A DNA stretch of 64,000 nucleotides from positions 359,405-423,404 of the forward strand of contig NZ_FOGB01000002.1 of the NCBI RefSeq assembly GCF_900111095.1, written 5' to 3'. This stretch comes from Amphritea atlantica (GTDB taxonomy: Bacteria > Pseudomonadota > Gammaproteobacteria > Pseudomonadales > Balneatricaceae). How positions within the stretch are numbered: position 1 is the stretch's first letter; the number at the start of each line of letters is the position of its first letter. The notes beneath the pieces are model-generated. The model saw only the letters and a program-made list of their open reading frames with translations, did no database searches and was not told the DNA's origin. This document shows, one piece after another, positions 54,226 to 64,000 of the stretch. The position numbers and the translations under genes were made by a program.

Positions 54226-55560
54226 CTACAGAATATAGTGGCTCAGGTCTTCATCCTGGCTCAGCTCTGCCAGATACTTATCCACATATGCACGATCGAC
54301 ATTGATGGTCTGGCCTGAGTTGTCGGCGGCGGTAAAGGAGACCTCTTCCAACAGCCGTTCCATCATTGTATGCAGGCGACGGGCACCGATGTTTTCGGTT
54401 TTCTCGTTGACCTGATACGCCAGCTCAGCGATCCGGTCGATACCATCCTGAGTATACTCAACGGTGACGCCCTCCGTCGCCAGCAGGGCGCGGTATTGTT
54501 CCGTCAGTGAGGCATTCGGTTCGGTCAGAATGCGACGGAAATCATCCGGTGTCAGAGCCTTCAGCTCAACCCGGATCGGCAGACGCCCCTGCAGTTCGGG
54601 AATCAGATCGGATGGTTTGGACAGATGAAACGCGCCGGAGGCGATAAACAGAATGTGGTCCGTTTTGATCATGCCGTATTTGGTGCTCACGGTACTGCCT
54701 TCGATCAGTGGCAGCAGATCGCGCTGAACCCCTTCGCGGGACACATCAGCCCCGGTGCCTTCGCGTTTGCATACTTTGTCGATCTCGTCGAGGAAAACGA
54801 TGCCGTTCTGCTCCACTGCGTCGATGGCCAGCTGTTTCAGCTCATCATCATTGACCATTTTGGCCGCTTCTTCGTCGATCACCTGTTTCAGCGCATCTTT
54901 AACCTTCATCCGCTTACTTTTGGTTTTGTTGTTGCCCAGGTTGGAGAACATGCTCTGCAACTGGCTGGTCATCTCCTCCATTCCCGGAGGCGCCATGATC
55001 TCAACCCCGACCGGCGTCTGGCTCAGATCGATATCGATCTCTTTATCATCCAGCTTGCCTTCACGCAGTTGCTTGCGCAGCAGTTGTCGGGTCGCGCTGT
55101 CCTGTTTCGGTTCTGCCGGTTGCTCATCAAAGCTGGTGGGGCGGGCAGGCGGCAACAGAGCATCAAGAATGCGATCTTCAGCGGAATCTTCGGCGCGGAA
55201 TTTAACTTTATCCATCGCCTGTTCGCGCAACATTTTGATCGCCATATCCATCAGATCGCGAATAATGGTTTCGACATCGCGGCCGACATAGCCTACTTCG
55301 GTAAATTTGGTGGCTTCAACCTTGATAAAGGGGGCGTTAGCCAGTTTCGCCAGGCGGCGGGCGATTTCGGTTTTACCGACCCCGGTGGGGCCGATCATCA
55401 GAATATTTTTCGGTGAAACTTCGGCGCGCAGTTCAGGCTCCAGCTGCATCCGGCGCCAGCGGTTCCGCAGCGCGATGGCGACTGAGCGTTTGGCGTCGGC
55501 CTGACCGACGATGTGTCGGTCAAGTTCAGAAACTATTTCGCGGGGTGTCATATTGGACAT
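54226..55560 (-). CDS. hslU: HslUV protease ATPase subunit
   Basis: HslU is the AAA+ unfoldase of the HslUV protease. The 444 residues match E. coli (443). Motifs are Walker [20 protein letters not shown], pore loop VGYVGRDVE, Walker [15 protein letters not shown] and the C-terminal LSHYIL, which inserts into HslV. It starts 29 bases after hslV, and the two share the heat-shock promoter upstream of hslV. Confidence 0.97.
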   Translation of the reverse strand: MSNMTPREIVSELDRHIVGQADAKRSVAIALRNRWRRMQLEPELRAEVSPKNILMIGPTGVGKTEIARRLAKLANAPFIKVEATKFTEVGYVGRDVETIIRDLMDMAIKMLREQAMDKVKFRAEDSAEDRILDALLPPARPTSFDEQPAEPKQDSATRQLLRKQLREGKLDDKEIDIDLSQTPVGVEIMAPPGMEEMTSQLQSMFSNLGNNKTKSKRMKVKDALKQVIDEEAAKMVNDDELKQLAIDAVEQNGIVFLDEIDKVCKREGTGADVSREGVQRDLLPLIEGSTVSTKYGMIKTDHILFIASGAFHLSKPSDLIPELQGRLPIRVELKALTPDDFRRILTEPNASLTEQYRALLATEGVTVEYTQDGIDRIAELAYQVNEKTENIGARRLHTMMERLLEEVSFTAADNSGQTINVDRAYVDKYLAELSQDEDLSHYIL

Positions 55561-55589
55561 CAGTAATTCTCTCTGGCTGTTCTTCAGGC

Positions 55590-56123
55590 TCAGGCTGCGG
55601 TGGACTGCAGCTGTTCTATGGTGAGGTTTGCGTTGGTAAAGACACAGATATCGGCAGCGATCTGCAGACTCTTTTCAACAATATCCCGGGCGGACAGGTC
55701 ACTGTTAGCGACCAGTGCGCGGGCTGCAGCCAGGGCGTAGTTGCCACCGGAGCCGATGGCGATCACGCCGTCTTCCGGCTCAATAATGTCGCCGCTGCCG
55801 GAGATAAGGTAGGTTTTATCTTTATTGGCAACCAGCATCAGAGCTTCCAGTTTTCGCAGCACCCGGTCACCACGCCACTCCCGAGCCAGGCTGACCACGG
55901 CATTAAAAATATTGCCCTGATGTTTCTCCAGTTGCTGCTCAAACAGGTCCAGCAGGGTGATGGCGTCTGCAGTGCTGCCAGCGAAGCCGGTGATAACATC
56001 GTGCTTTGGCAGGCGACGGACTTTGCGGGCGGTACCTTTCATTACGGTGTTGCCAAGCGAAACCTGGCCGTCACCGCCGACAACGACCTGGTCGTTGCGG
56101 CGTACTGAAACAATTGTGGTCAT
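55590..56123 (-). CDS. hslV: HslUV protease proteolytic subunit
   Basis: HslV is the 20S-proteasome-like threonine peptidase. The 177 residues match the family. Thr2 becomes the N-terminal nucleophile after Met removal ([20 protein letters not shown]); [17 protein letters not shown] and [14 protein letters not shown] are conserved. First gene of hslVU, with a sigma-32-type promoter 47-74 bases upstream. Confidence 0.97.
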   Translation of the reverse strand: MTTIVSVRRNDQVVVGGDGQVSLGNTVMKGTARKVRRLPKHDVITGFAGSTADAITLLDLFEQQLEKHQGNIFNAVVSLAREWRGDRVLRKLEALMLVANKDKTYLISGSGDIIEPEDGVIAIGSGGNYALAAARALVANSDLSARDIVEKSLQIAADICVFTNANLTIEQLQSTAA

Positions 56124-56169
56124 GGGTGCGTTTTCCCGAATAGATATACTCAGTTTTCAATGAGTATAG

Positions 56170-56197
56170 ATATGGGAGCGCAGGACGTTATTTCAAG
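56170..56197 (-). promoter_or_regulatory. Sigma-32 (heat-shock) promoter of hslVU
   Basis: On the minus strand CTTGAAA (56191-56197) and TCCCATAT (56170-56177) are separated by 13 bases. This is a 7/7 and 7/8 match to the sigma-32 consensus CTTGAAA / CCCCATnT, with normal spacing, in front of hslV. Confidence 0.85.
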
Positions 56198-56223
56198 GTT
56201 ATGAATATCCGATGACCGATCGA

Positions 56224-56925
56224 TTAGTCGATTTGTCGGACTAATGGCTGAATACTCATCCTGACCAGGCGGTCTTCTGCTTTATTCAGCAGCGAGCGGT
56301 TTTCGAACGGGCCGGACAGTACCTGATACCAGATGCTGCCGTTGCTATTGGTTACCCGGTGCGTTTTGACATTGGGCAGCCCTTCAAGAATAAGACGTGC
56401 CCGCAGTTGTTCTGCATCACTCTGATTTTTGAAAGAGCCAGCCTGAATCACATAGGTGTGTGCCGATTTTGCGTCTTTCGGAGTCGATTTGTAGGGCTCA
56501 ACATTGGCGGTATCGACTTCGCTTTCTGGCAGAATCTGATAGAAGTCAAACCGTTCAGATTGCTCCTCAACCGGTATCGCCGGTTTGGCGGCGGCTTTGC
56601 TTTCCGGTTGTGTTGTTTTGGGGTCTGCGGGTTTTGCTTTTGGTGCGGCTTTAGCCACCGGTTTGCTAACCTTGTCAGCCGCTTTGGCTACTGGCTTTGT
56701 CGTGGCTGGCTGTGAGGTGTTGCCGGTAGCGCTGTTATCGGGCTTCACGGTTGTCAGTTGCCAGAGCGCGAAGCCAAAGCCGGCCAGCACAACCAGACTG
56801 ATAACAGAGCGTACCAGTGGAAAGGGCTTTTTGACCGGCGCGCTTTTGGTTTTTGCATGACTTCGCGTTGCCCGGCTGGCGGCCGTTCCACTGTTGCGTT
56901 TCTTTGCGTAATCTTTGCGCGCCAT
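56224..56925 (-). CDS. SPOR-domain membrane protein (FtsN-like)
   Basis: The protein has about 233 residues. A short basic cytoplasmic tail (MARKDYAKKRNSG...) and one TM at about 38-58 (RSVISLVVLAGFGFALWQL) precede a long Ala/Lys/Pro linker (PATTKPVAKAADKVSKPVAK). A C-terminal SPOR domain, about 150-225 (YVIQAGSFKNQSDAEQLRAR, then WYQVLSGPFEN), binds denuded septal peptidoglycan. It occupies the ftsN/PA5052 position between argS and hslV, so it probably acts at the division site. ATG 56925 follows AAGGCG. Confidence 0.88.
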   Translation of the reverse strand: MARKDYAKKRNSGTAASRATRSHAKTKSAPVKKPFPLVRSVISLVVLAGFGFALWQLTTVKPDNSATGNTSQPATTKPVAKAADKVSKPVAKAAPKAKPADPKTTQPESKAAAKPAIPVEEQSERFDFYQILPESEVDTANVEPYKSTPKDAKSAHTYVIQAGSFKNQSDAEQLRARLILEGLPNVKTHRVTNSNGSIWYQVLSGPFENRSLLNKAEDRLVRMSIQPLVRQID

Positions 56926-56938
56926 CAGTTTCGCCTTC

Positions 56939-58624
56939 TTACATAAGGTCCGGAGCGTTGACACCCAGCAGGTCCAGGCCGTTTGCCAGCACCTGTCTGA
57001 CGGCAACCGCCAGGGTTAACCGGGCGTTGCGCAGGTCAGTATCGTCGACCAGGGTTTTTTCTGAGTTGTAATAGGTGTGGAAATCGCTGGCCAGCTCATA
57101 GAGGTAGGTGGCGATCAGATGAGGCTCGCGGACATCAGCGGCGCGTTTCACCACTTCCGGGTAACGTCCCAGCTTAATCGTCAGGTGTTTCTCCGATTCA
57201 AGGGTTAGCCGGTCAAGGGCGTTCTGACCGGTTTGCTCATCCCACTGCTGGTTGTTTTCAGCCAGTTTGCGGAAGATTGAGCAGACCCGTGCATGGGCAT
57301 ACTGAATGTAGTAGACCGGATTATCTGCAGACTCTGAGCGCGCCAGATCGATATCAAAATTCAGATGACTGTCTGATTTACGGGCTGCCAGGAAGTAGCG
57401 GGTGGCATCACGGCCTACCTCGTCGATCAGGTCTCGCAGGGTCAGATAACTGCCCGCGCGCTTGGAAATTTTGACCTCTTCACCACCGCGCATCACGGTG
57501 GCCATCTGGTGCAGTACATAATCTGGCCAGCCCTTAGGGATCCCTGCATTGAGTGCCTGCAGACCCGCGCGAACACGGGTGATGGTGCTGTGGTGATCAG
57601 CGCCCTGTTCGTTAATGACTGTGTCAAAGCCACGCTGCCACTTATTCATATGGTAGGCAACATCAGGTACAAAGTAGGTATAACCGCCATCGGTTTTGCG
57701 CATCACCCGATCTTTATCATCACCAAAGTCGGTGGTGCGCAGCCACAGCGCGCCACCATCCTCGTAGGTGTAGCCATTGTTAATCAGGGTTTGTACAGTT
57801 TCCTCAACCTTACCTTCGCTATAGAGAGAGGACTCAAGGAAATAGACATCGAAGTCGACGCCGAACGCTTTCAGGTCCAGGTCCTGTTCATGGCGCAGAT
57901 AGGCTACTGCAAAATGGCGAATCGCTTCCAGATCATCGGCATTCTGAGTGCCGGTAAAACTCTGATCTTCAGAGCTGACCGTATCACCGCGCATAAAGCT
58001 TTCCGCCAGCTCAGTAATATAAGCACCGCGGTAGCCATCCTCGGGCCAGCCTGGGTCTTCAGGGGTTAGTCCTTTGCAGCGTGCCTGAACAGAGAGCGCC
58101 AGATTGTTGATCTGGGCACCGGCATCGTTGTAATAAAATTCGCGGGTGACTTCCCAGCCGGTTGCTTCCATCAGGCGGCTGAGGCAATCGCCAACTGCCG
58201 CGCCACGGCCATGACCGATATGCAGAGGACCCGTTGGATTGGCGGAGACAAACTCAATCTGCACCTTTTTGCCGGCGCCATCATTGTTGCGGCCGTAATC
58301 ACTTTTCTGCTGCAGGATGGTTTTGATCAGGTTGCCGGTTGAGGCATCGCTGACAAAGAAGTTGATAAAACCGGGGCCGGCGATCTCGGTTTTTTCGACA
58401 TTATCAGAACCGGGCAGAGCTGCGCAGATCTTTTGAGACAGCTCCCTGGGGTTGCATTTGGCCGCCTTGGCAAGGGTCAGAGCGATGTTGGAAGCAAAGT
58501 CTCCATGAGACTTGTCGCGGGTGTTCTCTACCATGATGTTGGGCTGAGTGTCTGCAGGCAAGGTGCCATTTTCAATCAGCGTGGTCAGGGCAGTATTAAT
58601 CAGATCCGCAATGTGTTGTTTCAT
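56939..58624 (-). CDS. argS: Arginyl-tRNA synthetase
   Basis: The 561 residues of a class I synthetase. HIGH motif [24 protein letters not shown]-equivalent [17 protein letters not shown]-terminal Add-1 domain at 1-100 and a C-terminal anticodon-binding domain. The reading could start at a TTG two codons upstream; the ATG was taken. It lies 14 bases before the SPOR gene and has a good promoter upstream. Confidence 0.96.
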   Translation of the reverse strand: MKQHIADLINTALTTLIENGTLPADTQPNIMVENTRDKSHGDFASNIALTLAKAAKCNPRELSQKICAALPGSDNVEKTEIAGPGFINFFVSDASTGNLIKTILQQKSDYGRNNDGAGKKVQIEFVSANPTGPLHIGHGRGAAVGDCLSRLMEATGWEVTREFYYNDAGAQINNLALSVQARCKGLTPEDPGWPEDGYRGAYITELAESFMRGDTVSSEDQSFTGTQNADDLEAIRHFAVAYLRHEQDLDLKAFGVDFDVYFLESSLYSEGKVEETVQTLINNGYTYEDGGALWLRTTDFGDDKDRVMRKTDGGYTYFVPDVAYHMNKWQRGFDTVINEQGADHHSTITRVRAGLQALNAGIPKGWPDYVLHQMATVMRGGEEVKISKRAGSYLTLRDLIDEVGRDATRYFLAARKSDSHLNFDIDLARSESADNPVYYIQYAHARVCSIFRKLAENNQQWDEQTGQNALDRLTLESEKHLTIKLGRYPEVVKRAADVREPHLIATYLYELASDFHTYYNSEKTLVDDTDLRNARLTLAVAVRQVLANGLDLLGVNAPDLM

Positions 58625-58747
58625 GCTCAAAAGATACCGGGTTGAATTCAGGGGCCAGATTCAGCGACGCAGGTTTTTCGCCTTATGAAGAGTAAGGAGA
58701 GTATCAAAACTAAGGCGGTTGCGCGTTGTCTGTAAAAAAGACCGCGT

Positions 58748-58776
58748 ATTATCCCTTTTCGACCGCCCTTTGTTAA
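58748..58776 (-). promoter_or_regulatory. Sigma-70 promoter of argS
   Basis: On the minus strand TTAACA (58771-58776) and GATAAT (58748-58753) are 17 bases apart, between the priA stop and the argS start. Confidence 0.65.
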
Positions 58777-58798
58777 CCCCTGATGGGGTTATTTGTGG

Positions 58799-61000
58799 CT
58801 AAAACATATCCACCGGATCGACATCCACGGACCAGCGGACTTTGCGGGCATCCGGGTCACCTTCTGCTTCTCTGATTATGTTGTGTAGCTGTTGGTGCAG
58901 GTTTTTGCGATCGCGGCACTGTAACACCAACTGGGCGCGAAACAGTCCGGCGCGCTTTTCCATTGGCGAAGGCAAAGGGCCCAGCCACTGAACCCCCTGG
59001 GGTTGGAGAATGTCCGATTCCAGTCGATTTCTGAGTGTGCCGAGGAAGCGTTCAGCCGCTCCCGGATGGCTGGCTTCAGCCCGGAGCATGGCGCAATGTA
59101 TTGAGGGTGGCAGGTGGGCTGCGATACGCTGCCCGAGCTCCTGTTCGGCAAACGCCTGGTAGCCTTCGGTGACCAGGCTGGTAATGGTCGGATGGTCTGC
59201 ATGGTGGGTCTGCATCACTACTTTCCCCGGATGATCGGCTCTGCCTGCTCTCCCCGCAACCTGTAGTATCAGCTGAGCGGTGCGCTCCATCCCCCTGAAA
59301 TCGGCGCTGAACAGGCCGCTATCGGCATTCAGAATGGCCACCAGGGTTACTTTAGGAAAGTGATGCCCCTTTGCCAGCATCTGGGTGCCGATCAGAATGC
59401 AGGGCAGGCCCTGATGTACCCGGTCCATAATCTGCTGCATGGCGTTTTTGCGTTGTGTCGTGTCACGGTCAACCCGGATCACAGGGATACTGGGGAAGAG
59501 TTTTTGCAGTGCTTCCTCGGTGCGCTCAGTGCCAGCGCCGACGGGTTTCAGTTCGGTGCTGCCACAGCTGTCGCATTTGATCGGCACGGGACGCTGGCTA
59601 TCGCAGTGGTGGCAGTGCAGATGGAACGGTTTTCTGTGCAGGGTCATATGCGCATCACAGCGCTTGCAGTCCGCCAGCCAGCCGCAGTCGTGGCACATCA
59701 GGGTGGGCGCGAAACCGCGACGGTTAAGGAAGATCAGCACCTGAGTGCCCTGCTGCAGGTGGTGTTTGATCTGCGCAACCAGCGGTGCCGATAACCCATC
59801 CTGCAGCGGCTGCTGACGGATATCCAGCAGTTCAAACTCAGGTGCGCGTGCGTTACCGGCGCGCTGATTCAGCTTTAGCCAGTGATAGCGCCCCTGTTGC
59901 GCGTTATAAAGGCTCTCTATCGCGGGAGTCGCTGTACCCAGTACAACCGGAATCTGTTCAAAATTAGCGCGCATAACAGCCAGATCCCGGGCGTTATAGC
60001 GAAACCCGTCCTGTTGTTTGAACGAGGTGTCGTGCTCTTCGTCGATAAAGATCACCCCGGGATTTTTAAGGGGGGTGAAGATGGCCGAGCGGGTGCCAAT
60101 AATAATGCGGGCCGTGCCTTCGCGGGCCTGAAGCCAGGTATCGAGTCGCTGTCGATCAGTCAGGTTTGAGTGCAATACCACCACCGGCAGATTAAAGCGA
60201 GCTTTGAAGCGGGCTACGGTCTGCGGTGTCAGGCCTATCTCGGGTACCAGAATTAGCGCCTGTTTGCCCTGGCGGATAAAATGTTCTATCGCCTGCAGGT
60301 AAACTTCTGTTTTGCCTGAACCTGTCACCCCCTGTAACAGAAAGGATTTAAAGCCTGGGGTCGCGGTGATGGCGTTAACCGCCAGCTGTTGTTCTGTGTT
60401 TAGTGTTAGTGGTGCTTCATGAAGTGGCTGATCGTTATGCTGATGATGGTCTGTGTTGTGAATAAAAGACTCGGCCAGGCCTTTGTCGGCCAGTTTTTTC
60501 AGTAGTGGGGTTTGCCCGCCTTCAGCCCGTATGGCATCTTCGCTGATGCCGTTGGGATGCTCCAGTAGCAGGAGTAACAGCTCCCGTTGTCGTGCCGCAG
60601 TTTTACCCAGTTGGGCGATATCTGCGTCTGGTGTTGATCGCCACAGATGCTGGTGGGCATATTCACAGGGGTCTCCTTTGCGTAGCAGCACCGGCAGAGC
60701 CTGGCTCAGGGCATCGCCCAGCGGGTGTTGATAGTAGTTAGCCGCCCAGCGTGCCAGTTTCAGTATCGATTCTGGCATCGGCGGGGTTGTATCGAGCACG
60801 GCAATCGCGGGCTTGAGCTTATCCGGGGGAACTTCGCTGTGTTGCGTCACATTGATCAGAATCCCGGTGACTTCCCGCCGTCCGAACGGCACTTTGACCC
60901 GCACACCGGGGCTGAGCTGCTCAGGTGAGCATTCTCTTGGTGGCCGATAATCAAATAGTCGGCGCAGAGGGGAAGGGATGGCTAACTGCAGATAAGACAT
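58799..61000 (-). CDS. priA: Primosomal protein N' (replication restart helicase PriA)
   Basis: PriA reloads the replisome at stalled forks. The 733 residues match E. coli (732). N-terminal 3'-DNA-binding domain; Walker A LLQGVTGSGKTEVYLQAIEH; DEEH box VIFIDEEHDTSFKQQDGFRY. The eight zinc-binding cysteines lie in CHDCGWLADCKRCDAHMTLH and CHHCDSQ...CDSCGS; helicase motifs V and VI follow in VAGRAGRADHPGKVVMQT. ATG 61000 was chosen as the family begins YLQLAIPSPLRRLFDY. It is divergent from rpmE, as in E. coli and Pseudomonas. Confidence 0.96.
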   Translation of the reverse strand: MSYLQLAIPSPLRRLFDYRPPRECSPEQLSPGVRVKVPFGRREVTGILINVTQHSEVPPDKLKPAIAVLDTTPPMPESILKLARWAANYYQHPLGDALSQALPVLLRKGDPCEYAHQHLWRSTPDADIAQLGKTAARQRELLLLLLEHPNGISEDAIRAEGGQTPLLKKLADKGLAESFIHNTDHHQHNDQPLHEAPLTLNTEQQLAVNAITATPGFKSFLLQGVTGSGKTEVYLQAIEHFIRQGKQALILVPEIGLTPQTVARFKARFNLPVVVLHSNLTDRQRLDTWLQAREGTARIIIGTRSAIFTPLKNPGVIFIDEEHDTSFKQQDGFRYNARDLAVMRANFEQIPVVLGTATPAIESLYNAQQGRYHWLKLNQRAGNARAPEFELLDIRQQPLQDGLSAPLVAQIKHHLQQGTQVLIFLNRRGFAPTLMCHDCGWLADCKRCDAHMTLHRKPFHLHCHHCDSQRPVPIKCDSCGSTELKPVGAGTERTEEALQKLFPSIPVIRVDRDTTQRKNAMQQIMDRVHQGLPCILIGTQMLAKGHHFPKVTLVAILNADSGLFSADFRGMERTAQLILQVAGRAGRADHPGKVVMQTHHADHPTITSLVTEGYQAFAEQELGQRIAAHLPPSIHCAMLRAEASHPGAAERFLGTLRNRLESDILQPQGVQWLGPLPSPMEKRAGLFRAQLVLQCRDRKNLHQQLHNIIREAEGDPDARKVRWSVDVDPVDMF

Positions 61001-61091
61001 TAAAGGGACGATCCACATCAGGAACAGATGCGACAGTGTATGTCTTTTTGTTTTCGCTGTTAACCTGTGGTTGTTTTAGTCCTGGAAATGC

Positions 61092-61120
61092 TTGCTGGGG
61101 GTGAAAACTGTGCGTATAAT
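61092..61120 (+). promoter_or_regulatory. Sigma-70 promoter of rpmE
   Basis: TTGCTG (61092-61097), a 17-base spacer and a perfect TATAAT (61115-61120). It leaves a leader of about 80 bases before the rpmE ATG; GC-rich complementary blocks in it could fold. Confidence 0.85.
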
Positions 61121-61209
61121 GCCCGGCCTTAATCCTATAGGCTTAACTGCCTGCATGCGGTGCCCGGCAAGAGATCGGGTGGCGGCATACAAAACAACTG
61201 AGGTTTCAG

Positions 61210-61425
61210 ATGAAAAAAGATATCCATCCAGAATACTCCGAGATCAGCGCAAGCTGTTCTTGTGGCAACGTTGTTAAGACACGTTCAACTGTTTGTAAAG
61301 ACATCCACATCGATGTTTGCAGCCAGTGCCACCCGTTCTATACCGGCAAGCAGAAAGATGCGACTACCGGTGGTCGTGTTGATCGCTTCAACAAGCGTTT
61401 CGGCGGACGTGGTCTTAAGAAGTAA
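61210..61425 (+). CDS. rpmE: Ribosomal protein L31, zinc-binding form
   Basis: The 71 residues match RpmE. All four zinc cysteines are kept: C16 and C18 (SCSCGN) and C37 and C40 ([12 protein letters not shown]). So this is the C+ form, which is replaced by the C- paralogue under zinc limitation where one exists. A strong promoter lies upstream and a terminator follows. Confidence 0.97.
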   Translation: MKKDIHPEYSEISASCSCGNVVKTRSTVCKDIHIDVCSQCHPFYTGKQKDATTGGRVDRFNKRFGGRGLKK

Positions 61426-61441
61426 ACGATTCCGTATTGTG

Positions 61442-61471
61442 AAAAAAGGCACCCTTTGGGGTGCCTTTTTT
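61442..61471 (+). terminator. Rho-independent terminator of rpmE
   Basis: AAAAAAGGCACCC / GGGTGCCTTTTTT with a TTTG loop, 16 bases after the stop. Confidence 0.95.
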
Positions 61472-61703
61472 GTTTCTGGTCAATTCAGACTGATTTATAT
61501 AAAACTTTAGCATAACTGGTTAGATCCTCTGATTTTGCAGAACAATTCTTTTGTAAATTCTGCTTACTCCCTCAAAAGTAGTAGAAAATACACTAAATAT
61601 CGTGAAAATTTCAGAGATATGGGCTGTTTTTGCGGTTGAGCGCGAAGGATCTTTTCTATATGATTCCAGCTCCGAATTTTTATAACTAATTGGAACCGCG
61701 ACC

Positions 61704-62975
61704 ATGTCTGAAGATATGAAACAAGCTGCACTCGATTATCACGAGTTTCCTCGCCCGGGTAAGATCAGTGTTGAGCTGACTACTTCTGCTGAGTCTGCCC
61801 GCGATCTGGCGCTGGCTTACAGCCCGGGTGTTGCTGAGCCTGTACGTGCTATTGCAGAAAATCCTGATAACGCTTATCGCTATACTGCCAAAGGTAATCT
61901 GGTAGCTGTTATCACTAACGGTACTGCGATTCTGGGTCTTGGTGATCTGGGGCCTTTGGCGTCCAAGCCTGTTATGGAAGGTAAGTCGCTGCTGTTTAAG
62001 CGGTTCGCCGGAATCGATTCTGTTGATATCGAAGTTGACTCTGAAAGCCCTCAGGCTCTGATCGACACCATTGCCCGTATCGCAGATACCTTTGGTGGTA
62101 TCAACCTGGAAGATATCAAGGCGCCGGAGTGTTTCGAAGTAGAGCGCGCTCTGATTGAACGTTGCAATATCCCGGTATTCCATGATGATCAGCACGGCAC
62201 CGCGATCGTAACGGCTGCGGGTATGATCAACGCTCTGGAGATCGCCGGTAAGACACTTGAAGATGCACAGATTGTTTGTCTTGGTGCAGGTGCTGCGGCG
62301 CATGCTTGCATGAAGCTGTTGGTGAATATGGGTGCCAAGGTCGAGAATATCTTTATGATTGACCGTACCGGTGTTATCCACTCTGGTCGTGAAAACCTGA
62401 CCCCGGAGAAAGCGGCATTCGCTTCAGAGACCGATAAGCGCACGCTGGATGATGCAATCGATGGCGCTGATGTGTTTGTTGGTCTGTCTGGTCCCAACCT
62501 GCTGAGTGCTGAGCAATTGGCGAAGATGGCGCCAACACCGGTTGTCTTTGCCTGTGCTAACCCTGATCCGGAAATCAAGCCTGAGCTGGCTCACTCTGTT
62601 CGTGATGATGTCATCATGGCGACCGGTCGTTCAGATTACCCTAACCAGGTCAATAACGTACTGGGTTTCCCTTTCATCTTCCGTGGCGCACTGGATGTCC
62701 GCGCTTCTGCTATCAATGAAGAGATGAAAGCTGCCGCTGTAAGAGCTCTGGCGGATCTGGCTAAAGAACCCGTTCCTCAGGACGTTCTGGATGCATACGA
62801 GCTGGGTTCTCTGGAGTTCGGTCCTCAGTATATTATTCCTAAGCCAACTGACTCTCGCCTGCTGGGTGTTGTGTCTCAGGCGGTCGCTCAGGCGGCTATC
62901 GATTCAGGTGTGGCCCGTTTGCCTCTGCCTGCTCATTACCCGCTGACAACCGTTGCGGCTTTGCTGAACCGGTAA
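61704..62975 (+). CDS. maeB: Malic enzyme, short single-domain form
   Basis: This enzyme decarboxylates malate to pyruvate with NAD(P)+. The 423 residues contain only the malic-enzyme part: [60 protein letters not shown] and the dinucleotide motif [16 protein letters not shown]. coli MaeB (759) carries an additional phosphotransacetylase domain that is absent here, as in the Pseudomonas gene next to ponA. Cofactor preference (NADP assumed) is not proven. The 232-base AT-rich gap after the rpmE terminator (61472-61703) holds its promoter region. Confidence 0.9.
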   Translation: MSEDMKQAALDYHEFPRPGKISVELTTSAESARDLALAYSPGVAEPVRAIAENPDNAYRYTAKGNLVAVITNGTAILGLGDLGPLASKPVMEGKSLLFKRFAGIDSVDIEVDSESPQALIDTIARIADTFGGINLEDIKAPECFEVERALIERCNIPVFHDDQHGTAIVTAAGMINALEIAGKTLEDAQIVCLGAGAAAHACMKLLVNMGAKVENIFMIDRTGVIHSGRENLTPEKAAFASETDKRTLDDAIDGADVFVGLSGPNLLSAEQLAKMAPTPVVFACANPDPEIKPELAHSVRDDVIMATGRSDYPNQVNNVLGFPFIFRGALDVRASAINEEMKAAAVRALADLAKEPVPQDVLDAYELGSLEFGPQYIIPKPTDSRLLGVVSQAVAQAAIDSGVARLPLPAHYPLTTVAALLNR

Positions 62976-62990
62976 GTTGATACGGTAATT

Positions 62991-63018
62991 AAAAAAACCC
63001 GGCATGCCGGGTTTTTTT
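62991..63018. terminator. Bidirectional terminator between malic enzyme and mrcA
   Basis: A perfect 28-base palindrome: seven A, CCCGGCATGCCGGG, seven T. It serves both convergent genes. Confidence 0.95.
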
Positions 63019-63098
63019 GTGCCTGAAGACTGGTTTTTGGTTCGGATAAAGGAAGAGCTGTTGCCCTGGCTGAGCAGGGCGGCTGCGGCTCTCTTGAT

Positions 63099-64000
63099 TT
63101 AGAATATTTCTTCTGTTCGGGTTGTTCCCGTGGCATTTGTGAGTGCTGGATTGTGGGCAATCTCTTTCGGTACGCTGGCCTCGGGGAATATTTCGAAAAT
63201 GGCATCTTCCTGGCCGGGGTATGCCAACAGGCCTGTTTTGGGGTCGATTCTGATGCTGACCAGCCCCTCAGGCTGAGCGATGGGCTGATCCGGGCTGTTG
63301 GCCAGGGCAGTTTCCATGAACTCGATCCAGACTGGCAATGCTGCGGTTCCGCCGAACTCGCTGCGTCCGAGGGTTGATGGCTGGTCAAAGCCGACCCAGG
63401 CGGTCGCCACCACATCTTTGTTAAAGCCTGAAAACCATGCATCTTTCTGATCGTTGGTGGTTCCGGTTTTACCCGCCAGGTCTGAGCGTTGCAGTACCCG
63501 GGCGCGGCGTCCGGTACCCCGGGCGATAACATCCTGCATAATGCTGTAGATCATGTAAGCGGTCTGCGGCTGCATGATCCGGTTTGCCAGCGGAAGGCTG
63601 GTAACCTGTTGTCCGGTTGGCTGGCTGGTGGGAAGCTCTTCCTGGTTGATCGGAGGGGTGCTGTCTGGGGTTGATGTCGGGGTGATGATGGCGTTGCCTG
63701 TGGTGGCTGCTTGCTGCTCTATACGTTTTAATACCGCTGGCGGAGCGGAAGGGTTGGCGATGTAGGTGCATTCCGGGCAGACGGTTGCTGGCTGTGCCTG
63801 ATAGAGAATATTACCTTCTGAATCTTCAACTCTGTCGATAAAGTAGGGACTGACTTTAAAGCCCTGGTTGGCCAGACCGGCATAGCCTGTCACCAGTTCG
63901 AGTGGGGTTATGTCTGCACTTCCCAGTGATAGGGAAAGATTGTTCGGCAGCCGGTCTTTATCAAAGCCAAAGCGGCTGAGAAATTCAGTCGCGGTATCGA
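63099..64000 (-). CDS. mrcA: Penicillin-binding protein 1A, C-terminal part (cut by window edge)
   Basis: The final 300 codons of a class A PBP (full length about 800-850), with the N-terminal glycosyltransferase beyond the right edge. The frame is open to position 64000. It shows LSLSLGSADITPLELVTGYA, the KTGT active-site box in SDLAGKTGTTNDQKDAWFSG and the following VATAWVGFDQPSTLGRSEFG. PBP1A polymerises and cross-links peptidoglycan. The Pro/Thr/Gln-rich insertion at about 63600-63720 (PTSTPDSTPPINQEELP) is poorly conserved linker. Its neighbour, the malic enzyme, matches the Pseudomonas ponA locus. Confidence 0.95.
   Translation of the reverse strand, partial: DTATEFLSRFGFDKDRLPNNLSLSLGSADITPLELVTGYAGLANQGFKVSPYFIDRVEDSEGNILYQAQPATVCPECTYIANPSAPPAVLKRIEQQAATTGNAIITPTSTPDSTPPINQEELPTSQPTGQQVTSLPLANRIMQPQTAYMIYSIMQDVIARGTGRRARVLQRSDLAGKTGTTNDQKDAWFSGFNKDVVATAWVGFDQPSTLGRSEFGGTAALPVWIEFMETALANSPDQPIAQPEGLVSIRIDPKTGLLAYPGQEDAIFEIFPEASVPKEIAHNPALTNATGTTRTEEIF

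Noticed and set aside
54625-55416. 263-codon plus-strand frame opposite hslU
   Set aside because: Antisense shadow of hslU; Phe/His-rich composition typical of such frames.

Overview
The window is ordinary chromosome of a marine-type gammaproteobacterium, most likely in or near the Oceanospirillales (Amphritea/Neptunomonas-like). This placement rests on gene content and order only. Several blocks follow the Pseudomonas/Oceanospirillales arrangement: ppx-trxA-rho-ubiD, mrcA-malic enzyme-rpmE-priA-argS-SPOR-hslVU-DUF971-ubiE-ubiJ, and nudE/yrfG-hslR-hslO-pckA. Most of the sequence is moderately GC-rich housekeeping DNA. No rRNA, tRNA, CRISPR array, prophage or intact insertion sequence was seen.

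Layout. 1-5.8 kb: 5' part of ilvD (cut by the window edge), a small membrane protein, a Crp/Fnr regulator followed by a palindromic site and a DUF2892 gene, a glycine-zipper envelope protein, and a PepSY / PhoP-like / PhoQ-like operon. 5.8-10.4 kb (minus): argE-argA, and a PhoU-like (DUF47) gene with a PiT phosphate transporter. 10.7-19.5 kb: glnE, sodB, a small cysteine protein, nudE, yrfG-hslR-hslO and pckA. 19.5-20.2 kb: four tandem copies of a unit of about 160 bp running into the end of ppx. 20.2-26.3 kb: ppx, trxA, rho, ubiD and a ferredoxin-type flavin reductase overlapping ubiD.

26.3-34.2 kb is the accessory part. It holds an NYN/OST-HTH protein, a LysR gene divergent from a DUF1127 gene, a FAD oxidoreductase, and a visibly AT-richer two-gene cassette (31171-34017). 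The cassette encodes a Cap4-type (DUF4297) nuclease and a Rad50/SMC-like ATPase with a zinc hook. I read it as an anti-invader system of the Lamassu / ABC-three-component kind, with no normal-sized middle gene. A modular palindromic repeat (TTC-loop hairpins between CTAG boxes, often ending in a Rho-independent terminator) lies in sense orientation directly behind almost every gene of this stretch.

34.2-64 kb: dbpA-ppiC, a SIR2 deacetylase, a MocR-type regulator facing a DJ-1/PfpI gene across a perfect palindrome, glcB, a thioesterase and a large MscS-family channel, an alpha/beta hydrolase, serA, ppnP, a LysR/MFS pair, a FAH-family enzyme, hemJ, ubiJ-ubiE, DUF971, hslUV (with a good sigma-32 promoter), a SPOR protein, argS, priA, rpmE, a malic enzyme, and the C-terminal part of penicillin-binding protein 1A cut by the right edge. 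Central carbon flow is well represented (PEP carboxykinase, malic enzyme and malate synthase G all act at the C4/C3 or glyoxylate node), as are heat-shock proteolysis and chaperones (hslVU, hslO, hslR) and ubiquinone synthesis (ubiD, ubiE, ubiJ).
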